Shown: positions 1-8,233 of the stretch, piece after piece | How the letters are laid out: each line of letters starts with the position of its first letter | Numbering within the stretch: the first letter of the stretch is position 1 | Origin: an uncultured Piscirickettsiaceae bacterium | Lineage (GTDB): Bacteria > Pseudomonadota > Gammaproteobacteria > Methylococcales > Cycloclasticaceae | DNA length: 64,000 nucleotides | Reading direction: 5' to 3' | Assembly: GCA_913061075.1 (NCBI GenBank) | Contig: CAJXSK010000005.1 | Coordinates: 102,089 to 166,088 of the forward strand | Made by a program: the position numbers and the translations under genes | The notes under the pieces: model-generated | Database searches by the model: none | What the model saw: the letters and a program-made list of their open reading frames with translations, nothing else | What the model was told of the DNA's origin: nothing

Positions 1-2196
1 GCGATACCACTCGGTCACTCGTACATGAAAACATTTACCAGCCACCGCGAGGAGTTTGGCGGTGCGAACCGCGTGACGTTGTTCGTGGAAAATAAGAATG
101 GTGATATGTTTGAGCCTAAGTTTTTCGAAGTACTGGAAAAGATTACGAGTGAATTTCTGGTTATGGACGGCGTGGATGCCCGGACAGTGACCTCATTGTT
201 TACGCCTAATGTTAACTATGTGGCAGTCAGTGAAGAGGGATTTACGGGATCTAAAATTGTGCCAGCTGATTTTGTTGCTACAGCAGAGCGTATTGAGGAG
301 GTAAAGAGTAATTTATTTAAATCCTCTGAAATTGGCAAAACGGTGGCAAAAGATTTATCAGGTGCATTAGTAATTGCTGATCTAATTGAAAACGACCCAG
401 TAACAAACAAAAAAATTGATTATGGCACCTTTACCCAACAGTTAGAAAAAATAAGAACGATCTATGAGACGGATGAAATAAGCATTCATATTATTGGTTT
501 TGCGCCATTTATTGGCGATATTATTGATGGTGCAGAAGGTGTTATCACATTCTTTATTATTACGTTGTTGATTACATTTATATTGCTTATATTTTTTGCA
601 GGGTCTACGAAGCTGGCATTGGCAGTTATTGCCACGGCTTTAGTGTCTGTTAGCTGGCAGTTAGGCATAGTGAAAATATTGGGATACGGTGTCGACCCAA
701 TGTCCATACTAGTACCGTTCTTAATTTTGGCTATTGGCGTTAGCCATGCAATCCAAATGACCAATTCTTGGCGGATTGGTGTCGTTAATGGTGAAGATTC
801 TGTCACGGCATCTAGAAATGCGTTTTATAAACTATTCATCCCTGGCGCAACGGCTTTGTTGTCTGATGCAGTTGGTTTTGGGGTGATTATATTGATTGAT
901 ATTCCCATTATTCGTGAACTTGGCATTATTGCGAGTATAGGTGTTGCCGTTATGTTGATAACGAACAAAATCATGCTGCCGATTTTGCTGTCTTATATTA
1001 GTTTTAGTGAGAAAGAGCTGGGGAAAGCTAAATCAGCATTAGAAAGTACAAATTACTCAATATGGCAACGTTTGGCCAAGCTAACCGAAAGGAAAAACGC
1101 CACGATTGTATTGCTTGTTGCGATTCTTTTAGGTGGGTATACGATGACTGTGCAAGATCAGTTGATTGTTGGCGATGTAGAAGCTGGAGCGCCAGAGTTT
1201 TGGCCAGATGCACGGTATAACATCGATGCAAATGCAATCCAAGCGAAGTTTTCAGTTGGCTTGGATGAGTTAGTGATATTGGCTAAAGCCGATAAAGAAG
1301 GTTCTTGTGTTAATTTCGCTGTGATGCAAACTATTGATGATTTTGTTTGGAATATGAAAAATGTTACAGGCGTGCAATCGGTTAAAGCACTCTCGCAAGT
1401 GATTCGTGAACGAAACATTGGTAATTATGAAGCGAATCCTAAGTTTTTAGGTATACCGCGTAATGAGGAGATGATTTCAGCCAATATTTACCGCGTAGAA
1501 ATGTCTCAGGCGCTATTTTCTAATGATTGTACAATTATGCCAGTTACGATTTACCTAACTGATCATCGTTCAGAAACGTTAGAGGGGGTTATGGCGGCAG
1601 TTGAGTCATTTAGGCAATCCAATAAAAACCAACATGTGGATTTTGTACCTGCTATGGGTAATGCAGGCATCATGGCGGCAACGAATGAAATTGTGGCTAA
1701 AGCTCAAGCTAAAATTGAGATTATCTTGTTTGCGGCAGTGGGTGTATTTTGTTTCTTAACATTCATGTCAATACGCGCCACAATTTGTATTGTTTTACCT
1801 TTAGCGCTAGTGGCTTACTTGGCAAACGTAGTGATGGTCTACTTGGGCATTGGGTTAAAAGTCTCAACCTTGCCTGTATTAGCGATGGGCGTAGGTGTTG
1901 GTGTGGATTACGGTATTTACCTATTCGCTAGAATGCGGGCGCATATGGCGATTGGAGAATCTTTAAGGAAGTCATACTTTGAATCACTAAAAGAAGTAGG
2001 TACGGGGGTTGTGTTTACCTCAGTGACAATGACGCTTGGTGTTGCTACGTGGTATTTTTCAGATTTAAAGTTCCAAGCAGACATGGGTATCCTGTTGGCG
2101 TATATGTTCTTCGTGAATATGTTGGGCGCTATTATTCTCATTCCTGCACTGGCTAGTTTTCTTTATCGTGATGAAGGGAAAAAAGTAAATAAATGA
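1..2196 (+). CDS. MMPL/RND-superfamily exporter, 5'-truncated by the window edge
   Basis: The reading frame is open from base 1, and residues before the first ATG at 25 fit the family, so the true start lies upstream; 731 residues are visible. The protein is of the hydrophobic-lipid exporter-like MMPL family: an N-terminal periplasmic loop, a helix bundle at about residues 175-340, a second large periplasmic domain (about 380-560), and a second bundle near 575-720 containing a GVGVDYGIYLFARM segment typical of RND helix 10. It probably exports a hydrophobic compound by proton antiport across the inner membrane; the substrate cannot be read from sequence. Its stop overlaps the start of the following porin gene in an ATGA arrangement, so the two are probably co-translated and may work together in envelope transport. 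The family call is firm; the substrate is unknown. Confidence 0.85.
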   Translation, partial: AIPLGHSYMKTFTSHREEFGGANRVTLFVENKNGDMFEPKFFEVLEKITSEFLVMDGVDARTVTSLFTPNVNYVAVSEEGFTGSKIVPADFVATAERIEEVKSNLFKSSEIGKTVAKDLSGALVIADLIENDPVTNKKIDYGTFTQQLEKIRTIYETDEISIHIIGFAPFIGDIIDGAEGVITFFIITLLITFILLIFFAGSTKLALAVIATALVSVSWQLGIVKILGYGVDPMSILVPFLILAIGVSHAIQMTNSWRIGVVNGEDSVTASRNAFYKLFIPGATALLSDAVGFGVIILIDIPIIRELGIIASIGVAVMLITNKIMLPILLSYISFSEKELGKAKSALESTNYSIWQRLAKLTERKNATIVLLVAILLGGYTMTVQDQLIVGDVEAGAPEFWPDARYNIDANAIQAKFSVGLDELVILAKADKEGSCVNFAVMQTIDDFVWNMKNVTGVQSVKALSQVIRERNIGNYEANPKFLGIPRNEEMISANIYRVEMSQALFSNDCTIMPVTIYLTDHRSETLEGVMAAVESFRQSNKNQHVDFVPAMGNAGIMAATNEIVAKAQAKIEIILFAAVGVFCFLTFMSIRATICIVLPLALVAYLANVVMVYLGIGLKVSTLPVLAMGVGVGVDYGIYLFARMRAHMAIGESLRKSYFESLKEVGTGVVFTSVTMTLGVATWYFSDLKFQADMGILLAYMFFVNMLGAIILIPALASFLYRDEGKKVNK

Positions 2197-3548
2197 TATT
2201 GAGAGGACTATTTATTGGGTGTTTATTATTTTGTTGGTCTTCAGTTTACGCTAATCCTTCACATGCTTACGTGGATGCGGTGTTAGATGCACTTCAGAAA
2301 AAAGGTTTGTTAAGTGTTGACGATGTTAATAACATTAAACAGCAAGCGACAACAGCAAAGCTGGATTCGATAAAACAGTCGAAACAAGAAGCCCCGAAAA
2401 ACACACAAAGTAGGGTAGCTGCCGTGGCAAAGAAGGCCTCAAAATTCAAAGTGTGGGGGCGTTTACAACCTAGGTATACCTTTGTGCCATCAGAAGATGG
2501 CTTAGAGGGTACAAACGGCTTTACATTAAGACGGGCGCGGTTTGGCTTAAAGGGTTACGTTGCCGATAAAGTTGGGTTTCGCTATCAATACGAGGCAGCA
2601 AATGAAGTGTCAGGTCTGTCTAATGCGACTAATTTATTAGATGCATGGGTACGCTTTGAACACTTTGATGATTCCATTGGCACGTTTACGATTGGGCAAC
2701 AATTTATACCAGGCTATACACGGCGACCTCAAGTAACGGCCAGTGTGGAACGTAAGTTTACAGAGTATTTATCCCCAGGAGCTGCCGGAAGAGCACGTGG
2801 TATTACTTTAAAAAGAGGTGATTTTGGCTTACCTGAAGCTCATTCATCAGGTCTATTTGGAAATCGTTTGCATTACAGTGTTGGCTTTTTTAACGGCCCC
2901 GACTTATCGCTAAATAATGATAATAATGAGACGTTGTTCGGAATTGGTATAGGCATTCGGCCGACAGGGCTTTCTCATAGTGATGATGAATACTCCTTCA
3001 ATCCGCGCCCATTTACTTATGGGTTTGGTGGTTCGTATAATCAGTCTAAAGACTCTGGGACACTGGATACTCGTTTCCAACCAGTAGGTGTGCGGCTCGA
3101 TAATGAGTGGTATAGCCTATTTGCAGATGTGCAAGGTGGGCATTGGCGAGGTTGGGTGTCTTGGGCGCTATTCGAATCCGATGCAGAAGGCGCGTTGGCA
3201 CGGAATACGGACAGTCAAGTAACTGATTCGCTTAGTTCAAGTGCTTTAACGTTAGGATTTAGTAGGGCCTTCGCCCTTAATTCTGATGACCTTGGCGTCG
3301 CTTTGGCATTGCAATACCAATATTTAGACAATGAGCACCCTTCAAGAACAATGTTCTTTAGACCGTTAACGGGCCGCTCTGCAGATGAGCTTGCGCGAGG
3401 AATGAATAAGGGCGATTTGTATCAGGCAATGTTGACTTGGCAGTTTGATAAAAATGTAAGGCTAATAAATGAGTTATCGTATTATGACCCTGATGACGGA
3501 GGCTTTTCATACCCTGCATTTATTAGCCAGTTCCAAATTGATTTTTAG
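2193..3548 (+). CDS. Phosphate-selective porin O/P-type outer-membrane porin
   Basis: This 451-residue protein starts with a signal peptide cleaved near VYA-NPS. A short helical region with Gln/Lys-rich sequence (about 25-75) follows, then a long beta-barrel starting at FKVWGRLQPRY (about residue 84), the usual entry strand of the OprO/OprP family. It ends in QIDF with a terminal Phe, as expected for BamA-dependent insertion. The start codon overlaps the stop of the exporter gene by 4 bp. Phosphate selectivity is only a family name: many marine members are general or substrate-specific channels, and the linkage to an MMPL exporter argues against simple phosphate uptake. Confidence 0.8.
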   Translation: MILRGLFIGCLLFCWSSVYANPSHAYVDAVLDALQKKGLLSVDDVNNIKQQATTAKLDSIKQSKQEAPKNTQSRVAAVAKKASKFKVWGRLQPRYTFVPSEDGLEGTNGFTLRRARFGLKGYVADKVGFRYQYEAANEVSGLSNATNLLDAWVRFEHFDDSIGTFTIGQQFIPGYTRRPQVTASVERKFTEYLSPGAAGRARGITLKRGDFGLPEAHSSGLFGNRLHYSVGFFNGPDLSLNNDNNETLFGIGIGIRPTGLSHSDDEYSFNPRPFTYGFGGSYNQSKDSGTLDTRFQPVGVRLDNEWYSLFADVQGGHWRGWVSWALFESDAEGALARNTDSQVTDSLSSSALTLGFSRAFALNSDDLGVALALQYQYLDNEHPSRTMFFRPLTGRSADELARGMNKGDLYQAMLTWQFDKNVRLINELSYYDPDDGGFSYPAFISQFQIDF

Positions 3549-3669
3549 TTGGTGTTAGTTGTGTTCACTAGAAGGGGCGGATAATAATTTTTTTGTAGAA
3601 GGGTTCTCTGCTAAATTATTATATGCTGCGTTAGTATTTGGGCTTATTAAAAAGGAGGGTTTGCAAATA

Positions 3670-4248
3670 ATGTTTAAGAGAATTATTTTGGTTGCAACAT
3701 TACTACTGGTGGCTGCTAGCGCACAAGCTGACTATAAATTAGATAATAAACAGTCTACATTTAACTTTATATCGATTAAAAAAGGCAAGATTGCTGAAAC
3801 GCATACGTTTAATAAAATAACTGGCAGTATTGCGGCGAATGGCGCAGCCAATATGTCTATTGATTTAAATAGTGTGGAAACGCATATTGCTACAAGAAAC
3901 GAGCGGATGAAAACAATGTTGTTTGAAACAGTAACGTTTCCAGCTGCTTTAATTTCGACAAACATTGATATTGCTCAACTAGAGGGGCTTCAAGTAGGTG
4001 AAATGATGGCCATGCCTGTTGTATTGTCTGTTAACTTGCATGGAAAAAGCAAAGAAATGGCTACGGTATTAAGTGTGGTAAAACTATCAAACAGCGGTGT
4101 TTTGGTGACAACAACTAAGCCGATATTGCTTAATGCGTTTGATTTTGGGCTAGACACAGGTATTCAAGCGTTAATGGATGTAGCAAAGTTACCTTCAATA
4201 GCGACAGCGGTGCCAGTTAGCTTTTCGCTGGTTTTTAAAAGAGAATAA
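3670..4248 (+). CDS. YceI family periplasmic protein
   Basis: This 192-residue secreted protein has a clear signal peptide (MFKRIILVATLLLVAASAQA) followed by DYKLDNKQSTFNFISIKKG, the start of the YceI lipocalin-like barrel. YceI proteins bind isoprenoid or other amphipathic lipids in a barrel pocket. An in-frame TTG at 3559 would lengthen the protein, but the ATG at 3670 is preceded by an AAGGAGG ribosome site near 3652-3658 and starts exactly at the signal peptide, so I use it. The gene follows the porin by about 120 bp on the same strand, and could belong to the same envelope-lipid unit. Function beyond lipid binding is not inferable. Confidence 0.85.
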   Translation: MFKRIILVATLLLVAASAQADYKLDNKQSTFNFISIKKGKIAETHTFNKITGSIAANGAANMSIDLNSVETHIATRNERMKTMLFETVTFPAALISTNIDIAQLEGLQVGEMMAMPVVLSVNLHGKSKEMATVLSVVKLSNSGVLVTTTKPILLNAFDFGLDTGIQALMDVAKLPSIATAVPVSFSLVFKRE

Positions 4249-4338
4249 CAGCATATGCCTTGCTGACAGGTAAGGTGGTAGTTTATACGTTAAACTAGCT
4301 TGCTCACTCGCTGGACAAGCTATTTTTTTGTTTCATAT

Positions 4339-7300
4339 ATGATGCCCGAACCTTCAATACAAAACCTCAGGTCTCTCATCAAACAATGTGCCAGTCACCG
4401 TCATCAGGGTTTTAGGCGCAGACTAACGAACCTGAGTAATGAAGGAGGGCCTGACCGAGCTAAAAAATTAACCAAGCTAGGCGCTGATATTCAACAATCC
4501 GTCACGGAAGTTGAGAAACGTCACTTAGCCTGCCCAAACATTGATTACCCTGACTTACCAATCAGCGATAAGCGAGATGATATATCAGCGCTGATTGAGC
4601 AAAACCAAGTGGTTATTTTATGCGGTGAAACAGGCTCCGGTAAGACAACCCAATTACCTAAAATATGCCTAGAACTAGGCCGTGGGTTTAAGGGCCAAAT
4701 CGGTCATACGCAGCCTCGTCGATTAGCCGCGATTAGCGTCGCGCAACGTATTGCTGATGAATTGAAAACAGAGCTTGGGCAAGCAGTGGGTTATAAAATT
4801 CGTTTTCAGGGGAAAGAAAACGCGCAGACGCTAGTAAAGCTGATGACGGACGGGATTTTGTTGGCGGAAATAAAGTCTGACCCGTTCTTAAGCCAATACG
4901 ATACCTTAATATTGGACGAAGCGCATGAGCGCAGCTTGAATATTGATTTTTTGCTGGGTTATATGAAGTGGCTGCTGCCTAAACGCCCCGATTTAAAATT
5001 GATTGTGACATCCGCAACAATCGACCCAGACCGGTTTTCAAAACATTTTGATAATGCGCCGGTGATTAATGTATCGGGGCGGACATACCCCGTTGAGATG
5101 AGGTACAAGCCAGTTGGTGTAGACTCAGAACAAAATGTTGAAGATATGTTACGCGGTATTGTGCATGCAGTAGACGAATTACATCATGATAGAGCGGGTG
5201 ATATTTTGGTGTTTTTAAGTGGTGAGCGTGAGATCAAAGAGGCCGCCGAAGCACTTAGAAAACACCATTCGGCAAGTTACGATATTTTGCCGCTGTATTC
5301 ACGACTGAGCGGGAAAGAACAGGCGGCTATTTTCAAACCGCATAAAAAGTTACGCATTGTTTTGGCCACAAACGTTGCAGAAACATCGTTAACAGTGCCG
5401 GGAATTCGCTGTGTGATTGATACGGGCCTAGCGCGTATTAGTCGCTTTAGTCAGCGCAGTAAAATTCAACAATTACCAATAGAACCAATTTCTCAAGCCA
5501 GTGCAAACCAGCGAGCTGGACGTTGTGGCCGTGAAGCGCCGGGCATTTGTATACGGCTGTATAGTGAAGAGGATTTTCAACAACGGGCAGAGTTTACTCA
5601 GCCTGAGATTCTTCGTACTAATTTGGCATCGGTTATTTTGCAAATGAAAGGTTTGCGACTGGCTAATGTGGAGCAGTTTCCGTTTCTTGAGGCACCGGCG
5701 GATAAAGTGATTCGAAGTGGTGTTCGCACGTTACATGAACTGGGTGCGTTAGATAATGATGAAAAGCTAACGGCGATAGGAAAGCGGTTAATACATTTTC
5801 CGTTAGACCCACAGCTCGGGCGTATGTTGTTGGCCGCGGAAGAGCACCAATGTTTGGAAGAAGTGTTAACAATTGTGTCGGCATTGTCTATTCAAGACCC
5901 AAGAGAAAGGCCGGTAGACAAGGCAAAATATGCGGATGAGAAACACAAAGCGTTTGCTAATGAGGCGTCAGATTTTTTATCGTTTTTGGTCTTGTGGCGA
6001 GAGTGCCAACAACAAAAAAAGGACTTATCAAATAATCAGTTCCGTAAATATTGTCGCGAATATTTTTTATCGTATATGAGATTAAAGGATTGGCAGGATA
6101 TTCGTTTGCAGCTGCATGACGTAGCCAAGACCCTAACGCTTTCTATTAACACATCAGAAGCCGATGATGATTCGATTCATAAGGCGTTATTAACGGGCTT
6201 GGTCACAAGAATTGGCTTTAAACACGAGCAAGCTGAATATATCGGTGCGAGACAACTAAAGTTTCACATACACCCAGCTTCCATGCTATTTAAGAAAAAG
6301 CCGCAATGGATAATGGCAGCGGAACAAGTGGAAACTACACGGGTTTATGGCCGAACCGTGGCCGGGATTAAGCCTGAATGGATTGAGAAAGTCGCCCCAC
6401 ACCTAATCAAGCGTCAATATTACCAACCACATTGGAGTAAAAAGTCTGGTCAGGCAATGGCCTACGAACAAGTGTTGTTATTTGGCTTAGTCATTAGCAA
6501 AGGTAGGGTTGTGCCATTGAGCAGAACGGATCAGGCCCACGCTCGCGAGTTATTTATTCGCAATGGTTTGGTAGAACGGGACATGGCATGTTTTGCGCCG
6601 TTTTTTAAACAAAACCAGCAATTACTCGAGACGCTGGAATACGACCAACAAAAAGGCCGTCGTGTTGATTTGATGGTGGATGAACAGGTGTTGTTCGATT
6701 TTTATGCTGAAAAGTTGCCGACGCATATCGTTAGTTTGGCCTCGCTAAATAAGTGGTTGAAGGGTCAGGCGCAAGCGGATGTACTGTTGCTATCATTGGA
6801 TGATATTGCTTCCTCACAACACACGGACATGGATCCGAACTTGTTTCCAGATACAGGCTTAATTAATGGCGTTGTGGTGCCGTTTACTTACCGTTTTGAG
6901 CCAGGTCATGACGAAGATGGTGTGACGGCAGATATTCTGTTGGCGCAACTTAACCAATTAAGCAGCGAGCCTTTTGAATGGTTAGTGCCAGGTTTATATG
7001 AAGAAAAAATCACTGCGCTGATAAAGAGCTTGCCAAAAAGTTTGCGTAAGAATTATGTACCACTTCCAACGACAGTAAATGAGTGTGTTGGGCAGCTAGA
7101 GTATGGTGAGGGGCTTTTAATTAACGAGTTGGTTAAGGCACTAAATAGCGTGTCGAAAAATTGCTTAAAGGCGAGTGATTTTGATGTGTCGAAGTTAGAT
7201 ATGCATTTACGCATGACATTTAGATTGCTTGGTGAAAAAGGTGAGTTGGTCGCTGTATCTAAAGATTTAAAAAGTCTAAAAAAACAATACGGAGATAAAG

Positions 7301-8205
7301 CCGGTCAGCAGTTTCAGTCGTCGTTAAAAAGCGCATTATCAAAAACGGGGTTACGAGATTGGCAGTTTGATAATATCCCTAAGCAGCAAGAAGTTCAGCA
7401 CAAAGGACAAACGATCCAAGGGTTCCCTGCCTTACGGGATGAGAAAAATGCAGTTGGTCTTACAATGGTGGATTCAGAAGAGGAAGCAAGGTTAGTGCAC
7501 CAAGCTGGATTGAATCGCCTATTTAGATTGAAATTTACTAAGGAACTTAAAAAGTTAAGCCGACAATCAGCGATAACTACAGCGCATGCGTTCAGCTATC
7601 AACAACTTTCAGCACACCCACGTTGTGAGCTATTGCCCGGGGAAGATGTATTCGATGACCTTGTGTATCAATTAGTGGCGAACTTGTTAGAGGGTAAGGA
7701 TATCCGTTCAGAGCTCGAATTTAATCATGCCGTTAGGCAAAATGGACCTTCAATGTATGCGAAGGGGTATGAACTGTCAGAACAGGTGGCGAAAATATTG
7801 ACGTTATACCAGGGAGTCAAAAGTGAATTAAACGAGTGGGTTCAACAGAAAGAACTTCACAAAGACTTGTCACATCATTTGTCATGTCTTTGTTATCAGG
7901 GTTTCGTTCGCCATGTGCCGGTTGAGCAATTAATGCTGTATCCACGGTTTTTACGAGCGATGCAAACACGGTTAGAGAAAGCGCGTGGGCAATTAGATAA
8001 AGATGCCAGTAAAGCCAAGCAAGCTCAGGTGTATGAGAACCAGTTTTGGCAGTATATTACTGAGTACGGAACAAGCGTCGAATCTGAATCATTTCGTTGG
8101 TTGCTAGAGGAGTTTCGAATCTCTTTGTTCGCACAACAAATTAAAACGAAAACCCCTATTTCTGAGAAGCGATTACAAAAGGCCTGGGATGCTATTAAGC
8201 AGTAA
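4339..8205 (+). CDS. hrpA: ATP-dependent RNA helicase HrpA (DEAH box)
   Basis: At 1288 residues the protein matches the length of E. coli HrpA (about 1300) and is collinear with it. Visible motifs are I (GETGSGKTTQLPK), Ia (TQPRRLAA), II (DEAHERS), III (SATIDP), V (ATNVAETSLTVPG) and VI (QRAGRCGR), followed by the winged-helix/ratchet and OB domains and the long HrpA-specific C-terminal region. HrpA is a 3'-5' helicase that helps rescue stalled or collided ribosomes on mRNA. A TTG-started extension from 4300 is possible, but the tandem ATG codons at 4339/4342 agree better with the family N-terminus; no strong ribosome site is visible for either. The gene is convergent with the hydrolase-NACHT gene and only 28 bp separate them. 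Confidence 0.95.
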   Translation: MMPEPSIQNLRSLIKQCASHRHQGFRRRLTNLSNEGGPDRAKKLTKLGADIQQSVTEVEKRHLACPNIDYPDLPISDKRDDISALIEQNQVVILCGETGSGKTTQLPKICLELGRGFKGQIGHTQPRRLAAISVAQRIADELKTELGQAVGYKIRFQGKENAQTLVKLMTDGILLAEIKSDPFLSQYDTLILDEAHERSLNIDFLLGYMKWLLPKRPDLKLIVTSATIDPDRFSKHFDNAPVINVSGRTYPVEMRYKPVGVDSEQNVEDMLRGIVHAVDELHHDRAGDILVFLSGEREIKEAAEALRKHHSASYDILPLYSRLSGKEQAAIFKPHKKLRIVLATNVAETSLTVPGIRCVIDTGLARISRFSQRSKIQQLPIEPISQASANQRAGRCGREAPGICIRLYSEEDFQQRAEFTQPEILRTNLASVILQMKGLRLANVEQFPFLEAPADKVIRSGVRTLHELGALDNDEKLTAIGKRLIHFPLDPQLGRMLLAAEEHQCLEEVLTIVSALSIQDPRERPVDKAKYADEKHKAFANEASDFLSFLVLWRECQQQKKDLSNNQFRKYCREYFLSYMRLKDWQDIRLQLHDVAKTLTLSINTSEADDDSIHKALLTGLVTRIGFKHEQAEYIGARQLKFHIHPASMLFKKKPQWIMAAEQVETTRVYGRTVAGIKPEWIEKVAPHLIKRQYYQPHWSKKSGQAMAYEQVLLFGLVISKGRVVPLSRTDQAHARELFIRNGLVERDMACFAPFFKQNQQLLETLEYDQQKGRRVDLMVDEQVLFDFYAEKLPTHIVSLASLNKWLKGQAQADVLLLSLDDIASSQHTDMDPNLFPDTGLINGVVVPFTYRFEPGHDEDGVTADILLAQLNQLSSEPFEWLVPGLYEEKITALIKSLPKSLRKNYVPLPTTVNECVGQLEYGEGLLINELVKALNSVSKNCLKASDFDVSKLDMHLRMTFRLLGEKGELVAVSKDLKSLKKQYGDKAGQQFQSSLKSALSKTGLRDWQFDNIPKQQEVQHKGQTIQGFPALRDEKNAVGLTMVDSEEEARLVHQAGLNRLFRLKFTKELKKLSRQSAITTAHAFSYQQLSAHPRCELLPGEDVFDDLVYQLVANLLEGKDIRSELEFNHAVRQNGPSMYAKGYELSEQVAKILTLYQGVKSELNEWVQQKELHKDLSHHLSCLCYQGFVRHVPVEQLMLYPRFLRAMQTRLEKARGQLDKDASKAKQAQVYENQFWQYITEYGTSVESESFRWLLEEFRISLFAQQIKTKTPISEKRLQKAWDAIKQ

Positions 8206-8233
8206 AGCGATTTTTCAGGTGGTGTAACTATTG